Positions 52,471 through 64,000 of a stretch of DNA of 64,000 nucleotides are shown in pieces. Source of the stretch: Serinus canaria (Eukaryota > Chordata > Aves > Passeriformes > Fringillidae); contig NC_066316.1 in assembly GCF_022539315.1 (NCBI RefSeq), positions 54,003,994 through 54,067,993 on the forward strand. Reading direction: 5' to 3'. Position 1 is the stretch's first letter, and every line of letters starts with the position of its first letter. The position numbers were made by a program, and so were the translations under genes. Below the pieces are notes generated by a model. The model was not told the DNA's origin. It made no database searches and saw only the letters and a list, made by a program, of their open reading frames with translations.

Positions 52471-52566
52471 AAAATTCCTAATTCATCACAGAGCACTACC
52501 GCCAAGTATTCCACTCAATTATTGGCAACTGGATTAAATTTCCGGGGAAAAGGAAATGTAAGGAAG
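52471..52566 (+). other. Exon-like segment with strong flanking splice-site matches
   Basis: The pyrimidine-containing tract TTGCCAATTGTATCTTACAG ends at 52470 and matches a splice acceptor. GAAG followed by GTAAGATA at 52567 matches a donor. The enclosed 96 bases divide by three and are open only in the frame starting at the first base. They would encode 32 residues beginning KIPNSSQS and ending RGKGNVRK, with CpGs at ACCGCC and TTCCGG. I do not recognise the peptide. Acceptor-open-donor triplets arise by chance every few kb in such DNA, so this is a candidate only. It could be a coding exon, a non-coding RNA exon or an accident. Confidence 0.2.
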
Positions 52567-55030
52567 GTAAGATACAACATTTAGATTGAGGATTTGAATC
52601 AATAAACAATTTACAGCTTAAAAAAAAATTTGAAAAAGGGTTGCAATCTCCTCATTACACAACTAAATTGATGACCAAGAAGTATAATGCACACACAGAT
52701 ACTGTGTACGTCTATTCATATATTTAGATAAAGAGACGAAGAATTTCCAGATAAAATTGAGCAGTCAACATTTCACAAGTTTGTTTTTTATAATCAGTCT
52801 AGCAAAATCTACCTATTTAAGAAATCTAGATTGCTTCAGCCAAAAGTTCAGATATGCCTCAGACCAGATATCCAATTACTTGTATAGGGGGCTCACAAGA
52901 CAGTTTGAATACCTATCTTGGAAAAGGTGGTCTGAAAGAGCTAAGAGCTTTGGAGCAGTTGGGGTTATCACCTGCAACAAGCTGATTTTCACAGAGACTG
53001 TCAGACCAAAATGTGAAAAACCATGGTGCAAAGAAGAGATGGAAAACAAAGTTAACCCACAGTAGCAGTTACGCTAGCACAGGGAATGTTACAACTTACC
53101 ATGGGAATATTTTAAAAAGGAACTAAATTTTTCCAAAGACATATCTTTTAAGTTCTCTGTCCTGACTTCTTGGAGTGATGTTTTCTATCTCCACCAGGAA
53201 TCAGCCAGGACTTCAGACTTGTGTAGCAGGTCAATTAAATGTTCTGAACTTCACTCTTTGGATAGGAATCAGATTCTAAGGCTGAAATCCCAATTGCTTT
53301 GTTTCTACAACTCTTTTCAAGAAGTTTCCAGTTCTGACTTGACAAAGTACTGCCCTCCAGGCAATGTTTTATGCTTATATTTGCTCTGGAATAGGTGGAT
53401 GTGCAAGTTATTAAACATGCATATTAGATATTTGCTTAATAGAAATAAAACTTTGATGTCATTAACCTGTATTCCTATAGGTATAAATTTTGGTTTAGGT
53501 CCATGAGCTGTAGGTCCTAGCAAAAATGTTCTCATTGCTCAATGCAAGATAACATTTGAATTTCTAGATTTCTCGCAAAGGGTACTGACTAGTCTTTTCA
53601 TTCAGTCTGAAAAGGACAAAATATTGCAAGGGGAAGCATAATGGCTTGATTTCCCAAAGTAATTTAATTGCCCCTGATGCTTTTCTAAGTTTTGATAGCA
53701 GTATCAGAAGAAGCAGGGTTGTGCTTCCCCAACTTAATGATAATGCCTTTATGTAGGACAGCAATAATTGAATTTTAATGTCCTGCACAGTTGCTTGTCA
53801 TAAATCCTCTCTGTGTGAAACTCTAACCTCTAGAGTTAGGCAGGATTAATGGTTAACAGTGTATATAATATTTATTAAACCTCTTTTTATATTGCTTGGC
53901 AATCTGTGCTGCCATCAAACAACTTGAAATAATTGACATTTAGAGCATCAACCTTCTTTTGACTAAGAAGCATGACATTCATGGAGATAGTAAACATTTG
54001 GCAATTGCTGTAAATGTCTCCAAATTTAACGCCATGACCTTTTCTCAGGTAAATGTTTTGGGATAAAATGTAAATAGTGATTTGCTGTATGTCAAATATC
54101 ATGCAACATCAAGTTTACTGTCTTATTATTCTTGAGAGGTTTGCAACTTGATTTTTGACCTGTTGGTTCATCTCTTAAACTTTTGTAGAAAATACAGATG
54201 TGTGTTTATTTCAGCCTATTTTTATTACTTGAAGATTTAAAAGTTCATTGAACTTTTTGAGGAGCTGGTTTTACAGCTCTATTGACAAGAAACCAGCAAA
54301 ACTGCCCCTAAAATAATGAGACACATAAATTTTAACAAGGTGACTTTAGTAATGTCATACATGTCACAGTATTTTAATTTTTTTGTTTGTTTTTTGTTGC
54401 TCTTTGACCTGTCATGTACTTTGTAGACAGTGCTCCAGAAACAAACAAACCAAATTCACTCTAGGAAAAGCAGCTGAAGAAAAAATTCCTACAAAAGCTC
54501 AATAAATGTTGGACTCATTAAGGTTAAAAAGACATCACTATGTCATGATTGAACTTGGTCCAGAATGAGCACAGCAGAGTCTGACTTCATGTGAGGTCAG
54601 CAGATAATTATTTATATTTAACCACTTTGGAGTACTGTTACTTTGCAAAGAAAAGTCAAAAAATTTTTGCTGTATTTGCCTGTGATGTAGAAATGAAGGC
54701 ATTGGGTTACTAACACATTTCCTACCAACGAAACCATGTGCAAGCAAGAAAACATGTTCCTGGAGTGAGAGGAGCGTGGAGAATTGTTAAAAGGCTTGCT
54801 CTGCTCAGTGGGGACTAAAGCAGGACGCCATGAGAGCTGAAACAAGAAACATGCATGTCTGAGCCCCATGGCTTCTCTTCCTATTATCCTATTCCATTGC
54901 CATTTGGCTTAACTCCACACACTCCTACAGACCCTTGATCACTTTGAGGCCCAGGGAGGTGGGAGTAGCAATTCCTGTGTCAGGACATGCCTCAGGTTTG
55001 CCTGAAGGCAAACCCAAACCCTCCTACTGT

Positions 55031-55050
55031 TGCTGTTAACTGCTGTTAAC
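55031..55050. repeat. 10-bp tandem duplication, two copies
   Basis: TGCTGTTAAC is repeated exactly at 55031-55040 and 55041-55050. Each unit contains a GTTAAC palindrome, an HNF1-type half-site. This is probably slippage. Confidence 0.7.
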
Positions 55051-57672
55051 TTTAACCATGATGAAAAGAGTTTCTGATATGGCCTAAGGATAGTTTTAGA
55101 GCAGAGCACATACATATTTGCTCTGATCCAGCTGTCATTGCCTTATCATTACCATCATTGGTCTGTTGCCATCACCTTTCTCTTCTCCAGAATGGTCTTG
55201 CTCCTCTGACTCTTTTCAACTGCTGCCTTCAGAATATTGGTTAACACCAAAAATTCCAAATAAAGCACGTAAAGCCAAAGCAAGGACTGCCCTTGTGAAA
55301 CTTTCTCAGCCTTGTTGTTATGATCCACTTCGGTTCCTTCTTCCCATACCTTCACAAAGAGTTGTAGGAAGAATGAGGATCTTGGGTTGTCATTGAACAG
55401 CAAACCTTTCCCCAGAAAATTTAAAGCAAGACCAGATGCAGATATTTTCTGCTCAGCTCAGCTATTAAATGTGGGTCTCTTATGTTTACCATCAAAAAGC
55501 AAACTGCAGTCTCTATTCCTAATCCTACACTCTATAGAATAAGATATGAGCCAGGAACAGACTGTTCACTGCACATATTTCCCTACCAGTGGTCACTAAA
55601 GCCTCTGATCTTTCTACAGGCCAGCAAAATCCTTTGCATGGGTAGCCAGATGTTCTTGTTGTGATAATTAAGCTTTCAGTCATCTATTCTATACAGTGCC
55701 AACACTGTATTTAATGGGCCCTCTTACAAACAAATATAGTCTAAAAAATAAAAATAACAACAATAATTTCAGCTGAAATGAATAGCTGAAATAAAATGGA
55801 CTATCTAGACTCACTTACCTGGGAATATATTCAGATTTGTGACAAAAAGAGTAGGAAATAAATGTCTTCAGGGTTGGAGGTGCGCACAGCAGCACCCATT
55901 CAAACTAAACATCGCAGTATATTTTTCAAACATTTGGATGTGTGATAGAAGTTAGAGGAAGTCATTAGTCTGGTCATTAACCAGAGCATAACCTGAGAAC
56001 AGTATCAGATATCCTGAAAAAAGCCAAAAAGACCTGCAGAGTAACAAGGAGCAAAATCCCCATCCTAGGACAACCAAAACTGAAAAGGCAGAGGGCAGGA
56101 TGCTGTAGTGTTGCTTGGCTTACACAAGAAATGATGGAGCAATAAGGATGAAGCATATTCCACCAGTTTGTCAGTGTCTGCAGACTAACAAAAGATAAGT
56201 GTGGTTGTGTTTTTTAAACAGTAAGAAATTAGCTTTGTATTCACAGTGACATGTTCAGTGACTGAAGATGTCTATCCCTTAACTACCTATTTGCAGAACA
56301 GGGAGTATAGGACTCATTATCTCTTGTCTCAAACAACTATAAAATACACTGATGAGGAAGAGAGCTAAATCCATCAAGTCATTGGTAGCTGTAATCAATA
56401 ACCAAAGCCATAGGTTTAGCCATCAAACCCTAAGTGGCAAAAGAAGATAAAGGAGCCATTTGTTAGGGTAATAATGAAGCTACAGTCAATAATAATGTTG
56501 CAAACATATAAAAGTTTAGTTGGATTTCACCAGCCTCCAACTTCCTTAGATACTTTGCTTCAGGATCACATTGAGAAGATTTGACCTTCCCTATTGATTA
56601 AATGGCAATTTCATATAGCCAATGATTAGATAATCCAATCATATCTGCCAAAAGTGATCAACCATATATGAAATAAAGGGCAGAAGTTGTGTAATTTACA
56701 GTACAAATGAGCTGGTTCCTGTAGCTCTGATTAAATAAAACAAAAAATCAAATTAAATAGTGATCAAATTATAGGGGTGGCACTCTAACAATTTGAATTT
56801 TTCATGACTCATTTAATTTGAGACAGCACTTAGCTAAAAACTAAATAAAGAAGAAAACCCTTTTTACTCCTTCTTTCTTTGAAGTTAATTAGTCTTACTT
56901 AAAACTATTTCTTGAAATGGCATGGAGCTATTTTCAAAGTCATTCAAGTGTTATATCTACACCACACATTAAAGTGCTGACAAAACCCTCAGTGATAAAT
57001 TTAATTTGGAAATAATGCTCCCTCTTTTTAAAAATATTTTTCCCAAGCTGTTTCAGTCCGGAGAGGTTGCTTCTCTTACACTGCTGAAATGACATCTTCA
57101 AAGCATCAGTTTGGTTTACTGTGCCCTAAACTTCATCCGACAATTCAGCCTAGAGAATTTAGGAAACTTTTCCTGTGGGAGAAAGAGAGAAGGCAGGTGG
57201 CTCCCTCAGGACACGGCTCCTGGAGGGAGAAGAAAGAAAGGTGTCTGTGGTCACTGATCTGCATCTGGCAACAGATACAGGTACAGTTGTGTATGTCAAG
57301 CATCAGGAAAGTGATGCATGCACTGGCAGAGCTATTTCTGGAGATGGACAGACTACAGCTGTGCCTGTCAAAGCAGGGCAGGGAAATACTGTGAGGCTAC
57401 CTCAGAGCAGCATGCATCATTAGACAGCTTTGTGTGACTTGGCTTTTTCCACTAATACGCGAACGAAGTTCTTTGAATGGAGAATTTGTATTAAGTTCCT
57501 GCCCAAAATGACATCTGGACTACATTGTCCATTTTTAATCAAAAACTCAATGCCAAAAAAGTAATTAGATTGTCACTTTATCTCCAATATCTGGATCAAT
57601 AGGTTAAACATACACAAGAATGCATGGGTGGTCATTTTTTGACAACACAGATTCAGAAAAAAGACATTTGCT

Positions 57673-57704
57673 GTAAGTAATAAAAGCAGTAAGTAATAAA
57701 AGCT
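57673..57704. repeat. 16-bp tandem duplication, two copies
   Basis: GTAAGTAATAAAAGCA (57673-57688) is followed by GTAAGTAATAAAAGCT (57689-57704). Each unit carries an AATAAA hexamer, but the duplication itself explains the pair and there is no sign of a transcript end here. Confidence 0.85.
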
Positions 57705-60700
57705 ATACTGTGGACAAACTGGAAGACAGGTTCTTTCTGGAAAAAAAGCAAGGGAAAAAATCTGAAAGTGGAAGGTAGAAAAAAGTAAAAGGAGAGTGAT
57801 TTTGTACATTGTCTACTGATGTAATTTTAGGGTTGAAAACAATGTCAAGCTAGAGAGTAGTTTAAAAGCAAGTAATTTCAAAAGAAAAGAGCCAAATGGA
57901 GGTGTTGGAAGTATAACACCTTGTTTAAATAACCTGTTTCTATTTATAGTAAAAATACTGATTAGATATAAGGAATGCAAGCTCTTGAGTGGTCCTTTTG
58001 TAGCTTTGTTGTTTTACTGACACTGTTCTGTGTACCTTCATGTCCAGTACTTCAAGTCTCTGGGGTCTGAATAATTCACTGTCTTAGATTCTGACTTTCT
58101 TTCTGATCCCTGGACTCAGAATTTTCTCCCCTTTTAATTATTAGATTGTCTTTCATTTGGCTGGGAAAACTGATCCTTGAAGACTTGTGACTGGAGCAAA
58201 GAGATTTGCCACTTGTTCTGCACATTTTGGCAATGAAAGAAACAATTATTTATATGAGAACAAGAAAGAATCACTTCTGCCTTTTAAGCAAATTTTCTGT
58301 TCTTCTCTTTGTTCCCATCCACACCTTTTCTTTTTTTTTTTTTAGTTTAGGTCAAGGTAGTAACTATAAAGGAAATAGTGTTAAAAGCAATTCTTACGCA
58401 TGATGGTCAAGATTAAACAAGAATTAGTCAAGATTAGTAACCCCAACTTTAATCTGAAGGTCAGGGTAGGATATACCTGCCCTGGGTACCTGTGGGTGTG
58501 CCTTTTCAGCATCAAACTAGTTCCCTTACTGTTTACACACTGTCATCAATGCAATCTTTGGAGGAGAACCTCCCTGTAGTAAAATATGCTCTACCATTGC
58601 CAAAATCTGTCTGTCATTCTAATTGAGTTTTTTTCCCCTTAGGGCCGCTAAGGATTGGCACCATTGACTCAAACATTATGGGAAAATAGCTATAATATCA
58701 GTACCATTGTTTATCTTGAAGTAATTATATTTTTTAAAGGCTGACACAGAGCTATAAAAAAATGTACTGCAGGTAAAGCTAGACAGATTATCACCCATGG
58801 AAAAATTTCTAGGGCAATACCTATGAGAAACTATGTAATCAATTTACAAACCTATGAAATTCCAGACACTATGAAGAGCCTTGAAAGTAAACAGAGCCTG
58901 AGTAAATCAGGTAGTGATCTACATGATTTCAATGTAGTTGCATATAACAGAATTTGGGTTTATATTTACATAACATACAAAAAAGAAGAAAATTACAGTT
59001 GCAAATTCAAGCACATCAAAGATGATGCAGTCTTAAATCAGCTCCCATTTATTATATATTATGGTATAGTCTTTAATGACATGATAACATACCCCTACCT
59101 CATTAAGTGTGCAGAATGTACTGTGATTAAAGGAAGAGTGTTTTACAGTAAGAAAAAAGCACCTTCTGTTACGGCACAGGATGAAAGCCCAGGGAAGCTG
59201 GGTGTAATTGTGCTTCTATCACAGACTGCAAATGTGAAGGCTATCAGAAGGTAGATAAAAAAGGATTTGGAATATGACTGCATGGCAAAACTTGTACTTG
59301 CTAATTTCTGAATACTTTATATTTTCAGAAGTATCTTTCGCTTAGCATTCATGCTCTGTATGAAATAAGAATTCAGTGCAAGGGAACTACAACAAAATTA
59401 TGAGATGCTCAAGCAGTTTTCTACTGGGGCTAAGTGATTTTTCTTTCCAATTGCATTAAAATACATAACAGTTCTTAGGAACAGTAAACCAGGAAAAGTC
59501 ATTTTCACAACAATGCAAATTAAATTCTAATAAAGGAATGCAAATCCATGAGGAAATGAAAACATTCTTGTCTTTTTAGCTCATCTGATACAGATTTACA
59601 CATTGAGTCATGAAATAATGGAAGTTTTCAATATTCAGAATATGAATGCACTTAAATTTTTGATGTCTTCTGTTAATGATTTTCTGTACAAAACATTTTG
59701 TTGGCAGACAGGGCTACTCTACACAAACAAACTCTAATTCTAGACCTAAAAATATCACGGTACAAAGTAAATGGCGCCTTCCATAGCTAACCCATTGTAG
59801 ATATCCTACAACCATGTTTTCACTAAAACACTTTCTTTCATGTTAGTTTTCAAAGTATTGCAGAACTTCTTTCTGAAAGCCAAGCAGGAGAAGGCACTGT
59901 TTCAATTGCACAAGTTTCTTCTTAGACATAAGAAACAAGATAAATAAGATGTTAAAAGAGTAATTAGTGTACTGAATAATTCACAGTCATATGTTAAAAT
60001 GTATAGAAACTTACAGATTTATATTCTCTGACTCACTGCTATCTCATTTCATACAGGAACATGTTGTACACTTTCCAAAATGTTAGCTGAATTGTAATTG
60101 GCACTTGAAACAAAAGCTTAGTGAGAGTAAGAACTTTCATCAACTGCTAGTGTAGCTTAAACGAGAGAATATACAGTAAATATTTCAAAACATTACAAAG
60201 GTACAAATCGAAAAATTGTAAACCAAAAAATTGGTTTGAATGGAATTAAGTTTCTACATTTTTTGCATGCTGGAACTCAATACTATTTTTTAAAGTAAGT
60301 TCTATTTTTTCTGCTAGCCAAAATGGACGTAAGTACCCACAGACACTATTTATAAATCTGAAAAGTAGATGTTTTCAAAACTGCAATGCCACGGCTTTTG
60401 AATGCTAAAGAAATCTCATTAGTAATACTGCAAAAAGTAAAAATTCATCACAGAAGAAAATGAGAAAAACACACAAGAACTAATTTCTGACTCGTCAACA
60501 ATTTTGGAGTAATATGATAGAAAGCCTGTGATATGCAATTACCAATACCTAGATAAACTGATAAACCCAGTAAGTACTTTTTGCTCCACTCAAAATATCC
60601 TGGCTTTTATTGAGTTCAATTCCAGCATTTAAAACTCATATACTGCTGTATATTTAATTTCTTTCAGCTTTATATCCACAAATATTTCTGATTTCCCTAT

Positions 60701-61134
60701 GACTGTAATTCTATATATGTTAATAATTTTAGTCAACAGGAAGTACTGACTGTGCTTTGAAATTTGAGAAACAATGTAAAGGTAGTACTCAGCAAATACA
60801 TTAACCATACACAGTCAAGCTTTAATCTTACTTAATCGAGCTTAACAGTGTATCCATTGTAACTTGAATGTGGAGTTTTTGGTGTTTTTGCAAAATGTGA
60901 TAAAGATTTAGCACATCTTGGAATATGGGCTGTAATATAAGCAGTGTAGTAAGATATTCAGTAACCCTTTATGAAAGATCCCAGTGTAAAAAACAAAGCG
61001 GTTTATTATTTTCAAAAGACAAATGGTAACCTGCTATAAAATATTAGGTAGAACAACCCAGTTTCTCTATTGCTGCACTAACAGTACACTGATTTAACCC
61101 TTCATGCTCCTGCTTTATAGTAAGTTCAAATTAG

Positions 61135-61168
61135 ATTTTTGTACTTTTGATGAATCAAGTACAAAAAT
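61135..61168. repeat. 12-bp perfect inverted repeat
   Basis: ATTTTTGTACTT (61135-61146) pairs with AAGTACAAAAAT (61157-61168) across a 10-nt loop, TTGATGAATC. It abuts the 19-bp tandem duplication that follows. It is AT-rich, and its function is unknown. Confidence 0.75.
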
Positions 61169-61203
61169 TTCATATTTCCCATTTAATTTCATATTTCCCA
61201 TTA
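61166..61203. repeat. 19-bp tandem duplication, two copies
   Basis: AATTTCATATTTCCCATTT at 61166-61184 is followed directly by a near-identical second unit at 61185-61203. This is typical slippage or a short duplication just outside the GC-rich patch that starts near 61330. Confidence 0.8.
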
Positions 61204-61329
61204 AATCGCTTTTCAGGACAAGTGGAAGGCTGCCTAACTGAATTTCTGAGGACAGCTGAAATTGGACGAGGTTCTGCAAACAATTTGTGGTTTATACCTG
61301 AGGGGGCCAATAAATATTAGGTGTTTATA

Positions 61330-61800
61330 ATTAATGGATCCAGAGCTGGGCTCCATTTCTGGCACCTGTGGCAGTCCCTGCCCTGCCTGCACGGAGAGCG
61401 GCTGGCTGCAGCGGGGGCCAGGAGGCTCCTTCCGCAGCCCCCGCAGGGGATGTTTCCAGAAGAAAGCTCCACAGCTGGATGGAGCAATGCAGTGACGGCT
61501 TGTCTCAGGGTTGTGGGCACAGCAGGAGAGGGCAATTTGCATCCTCCAGCCTCCTCTGTGCATCGAATGCAGCTGAGCCAAGGCGGAGAATGTAAATCTA
61601 TGCTGTGCCCGCACACATCCTGCGCACCATCGTCACTGTAACGTGAGGCGCAAAATAGCGTGCATAAATATTGCAGGCTTAAATGTAATAAAATGAGACT
61701 TTGGGAGCTCTGTTACCATTAAAAGCCTTTTCAATAAGGGGTATTAGCAGCATGTATTTTTTGCTTAGACAATGTAATTGCTTCTTAAACAATAGGTGGG
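61330..61800. promoter_or_regulatory. GC-rich, CpG-bearing patch running into TAAT-rich sequence
   Basis: From 61330 to about 61640 the sequence is strongly GC-rich and carries many CpGs (GCACGGAGAGCGG, GCAGCGGGGG, TTCCGCAGCC, CCCGCAGG, GTGACGG, AAGGCGGAG, GCCCGCAC, CATCGTCAC, TAACGTGAGGCGC, TAGCGTGC), unlike the rest of the window. It includes an inverted octamer, ATTTGCAT, at 61535-61542. It then passes into AT-rich ATAAATATTGC, TAATAAAATG and CCATTAAAAG. Open frames of about 100 codons on both strands (61234-61641) overlap one another and share no recognisable domain, so they probably reflect stop-codon scarcity. Possibilities are an enhancer, a small orphan CpG island or promoter of an unannotated non-coding RNA, or an old GC-rich insertion. 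There is no clear TATA box or transcript structure. Confidence 0.4.
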
Positions 61801-64000
61801 CCATCATTCCTGTCCTTACCTCTGGGGGACCTTCTTTGCCTCAAAGTGCTTATAGCAAGTTTTACAGCAAAAACTACACATTATTAGGTAGGTGGGTGGC
61901 ATCTTGATATTCTTTCCTCCTCAGGATTCCTCTGGTACTGAACTGAATGTCTGCCAACATTTGGATGAGCACCTGCATGACAGAATGTTTCTATCTGAGT
62001 GCTGTAACTATTCTTAGGCAACGTTTATTTTAATAGTCCCTTTTTAGTAGACTTGCTTGTCACTCTAGATTGCTAAATATGTCTATACATTGAATAACCA
62101 CTCAGCTTATATCCAAAAACTCTAACTTGTAATAATTGACCTGTATGAGTTTTGGGGGTCACGATTTGTTTGCTAAATTTGTTTAATTTAAATACCAGAA
62201 AAAAAGAAATCAAAAAGCTTGTAAGATTTTCTTCGAAGTTCATGCATCTGTTCAACTTAAAAACAAGAGCTATAGGAGTCCTGATATCCAGACATTATCT
62301 CATTATATTTCCTGGATATATGTCAAAACTCACAGCAATGCCCTTCACTATGTAAGGGGCAGTCAGGAAATGTTCATGCCATTTTTCCTTTAAAAATTAC
62401 ATATTTTTTTGCCTATATTATCTACATTATTTGTAAATGCTGGAATATGTACAGAAATTTGTAGTCAAAGGCCATTCACTCACAAACTAATCCCCAGATC
62501 TTCAAATATCTTCAGATATCAAGCTCCTGAACTTCCATTGACTCCTGAAGGCTTTAGTGACCTAAAGAGCTTTGAAGAGACTTCTGGGGTTTTTTCCTTC
62601 ACACCAGTTCTCACAAAATGATGATTATTCAAATGTATTTGTCCACCATTGGGTATTACAGCTCAATGAAAAGAAAGAAGACTCTTGAGTATAAAATTTC
62701 ATCTCTTAGGGAAGGAATAGAAAGGAATCCTGCAGGATGTGTATCCCAAGCCCAAATTTGCCACTGTCTCACAGTCAACATGGAAGAGTGGCTGCAGGGG
62801 AGCCAGTGCTACATCTTTTCTGCACAAGTGGCTCTCTTGCCTCTCTTTTGTGCTGTTGTGCAAGGAACACAAGGAGGATTGCAGTGTAAGCAGATTTGAT
62901 GTTACTGGAGACTCAGTGTTTTCTTATGAAAGTAAAAATTTCCAAAATAACAAAAGGCTGTGGTTCCTTGGCAGACAGCTATATGTAAGCAAATAAAACC
63001 ACTTTAACCTGTGTTTCTGTTCAAACAGAAATTCTCTGTGTAACAGAAAATAAATTTGTAACCAATCTATTTTTACAATAAGGGCAGAAATAATTTTCAG
63101 ATCTACCTGGCATATTCCATTGAGAAATGTCATGACAAATGTTTAAAACACAACAAACAGGAAAAGTGACCAATAGACTTATGCATGTATTTTAGATAGA
63201 CATACTTAAAACCCACTACTTTCCATCAGCTCACTAGCAAAGGGGAAAGGTTACTTCTACCTTTTTTTCAGTTATATGCACAGGTCTACCTTGCTGAGGT
63301 ACTAGGGACTTCTTGGGACTGATTAGCACCAGAATGCATTGTGTGTCCCTGTCTGACGACCCATACAAATGCCATGAAACTACCAGGAAAAATATTCAGT
63401 GAATAAATAAGAAAGTTATGAAGCTGCAGCTATAAATAGAGCCTAGAACATCTTACTTTTAGATCCCTTTCAGCGATCAAGCAAAGCAGTTATTAAGTGC
63501 GAAGAAATTACCAGTTTTCAAATGTGGTTATTTTGAGTACATTTACCCAGTAATAGCTGTACTGTTTAAGTTAAAATGCATGCTAGTAAAATGACTCTGA
63601 ATTGCTAATAATTAACAGGAAAAACATAAAAGTAATCTTTTACCTTTGTTAGTGAGATGATGATAACTAGTTTTTATGGCATTCCAAATACATGTATTTA
63701 GAAACAATTGTGAACCAAATGGTAGATAAATAGGATTATAGAAAAATCTCAAAAGTCAAAAATAGGCAGCAGCTCAATCCTTCCCTTTTTCATTGGATGA
63801 ACACAGGAATTTTCTTTAACATTAAACATTTTACAGTGTACTGCACACAAGAATATATAAAATTAAGTGCTGAAAATGATGGCTAATGATTTAGCTTCTA
63901 GGATGTGAGCTGCTTTTGATGAAATTGACAGCATAACAAGGGGCTTCAAAAGAAGGAAGATCAGACTGCTCGCTAACAGGATCAGATTTCTTCCAGCTGC
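61801..64000. other. AT-rich non-coding DNA
   Basis: No repeat or gene recognised. The last 150 bases include ATGATGGCTAATGATTTAGC, with a GCTAA/TTAGC inverted pair. The right edge shows no boundary. Confidence 0.5.

Larger units (their letters stand above)
52567..61134. other. AT-rich non-coding DNA
   Basis: Contains the two small tandem duplications at 55031 and 57673 and a T13 run at 58331-58343. The frame at 58823-59254 (143 codons, +) is the longest outside GC-richer DNA but is unrecognised (see findings). Around 57050-57430 two + frames of 82 and 101 codons overlap in different frames, so neither is supported. Confidence 0.5.

Noticed and set aside
57089..57423. Two overlapping plus-strand frames (101 and 82 codons) as a small gene
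   Set aside because: They are in different frames of the same DNA, neither has a recognisable motif, and no splice structure supports either.
1..64000. CRISPR arrays, operons or phage-like modules
   Set aside because: No regularly spaced repeats and no bacterial-type coding density. CR1 elements and composition show vertebrate nuclear DNA.

Overview
This is a piece of vertebrate nuclear DNA, almost certainly from a bird. The diagnostic evidence is two truncated CR1 LINE copies (about 26646-26904 and 27891-28357) whose 3' ends match the avian CR1 type. Otherwise the window is AT-rich, CpG-poor and nearly free of recognisable interspersed repeats. There are no bacterial-style genes, operons, rRNAs, tRNAs or CRISPR arrays. 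I recognise no protein-coding gene. The long open frames are scattered over both strands, overlap one another, lack familiar domains and fall mostly in locally GC-richer stretches where stop codons are rare. The best overall reading is a gene desert or the inside of one or more very large introns.

Layout: 1-11.2 kb is featureless AT-rich DNA. A compact motif-dense block lies at about 11.28-11.48 kb. A GC-richer block lies at 16.03-16.66 kb. A homeodomain-motif stretch with a good splice-acceptor-like sequence lies at about 20.08-20.23 kb, followed by another GC-richer block (20.99-21.50 kb). The two CR1 copies lie at 26.6-28.4 kb in the same orientation, followed by an octamer-containing putative regulatory block (28.7-29.2 kb). 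A TAAT cluster lies at 33.37-33.41 kb. Simple A-rich, AAAT/AAGT and CT repeats lie between 32 and 42 kb. GC-richer stretches occur at 38.3-38.5 and 41.6-42.1 kb, and a candidate regulatory block at 49.4-49.7 kb. An unusually perfect 21-bp foldback with neighbouring direct repeats sits at 51.44-51.54 kb. One exon-like segment with strong splice-site matches is at 52471-52566. Near the right end, 61.33-61.80 kb holds the only clear CpG-bearing GC-rich patch of the window, running into a TAAT-rich stretch.

No set of genes working together can be described. Any function here is likely to be cis-regulatory (conserved enhancers in a desert or intron) or RNA-level. The regulatory calls rest on motif density and composition only. 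They need a cross-species alignment, which I could not run. The two observations I consider most worth checking are the 51.44-kb foldback and the CpG/GC patch at 61.33-61.80 kb.
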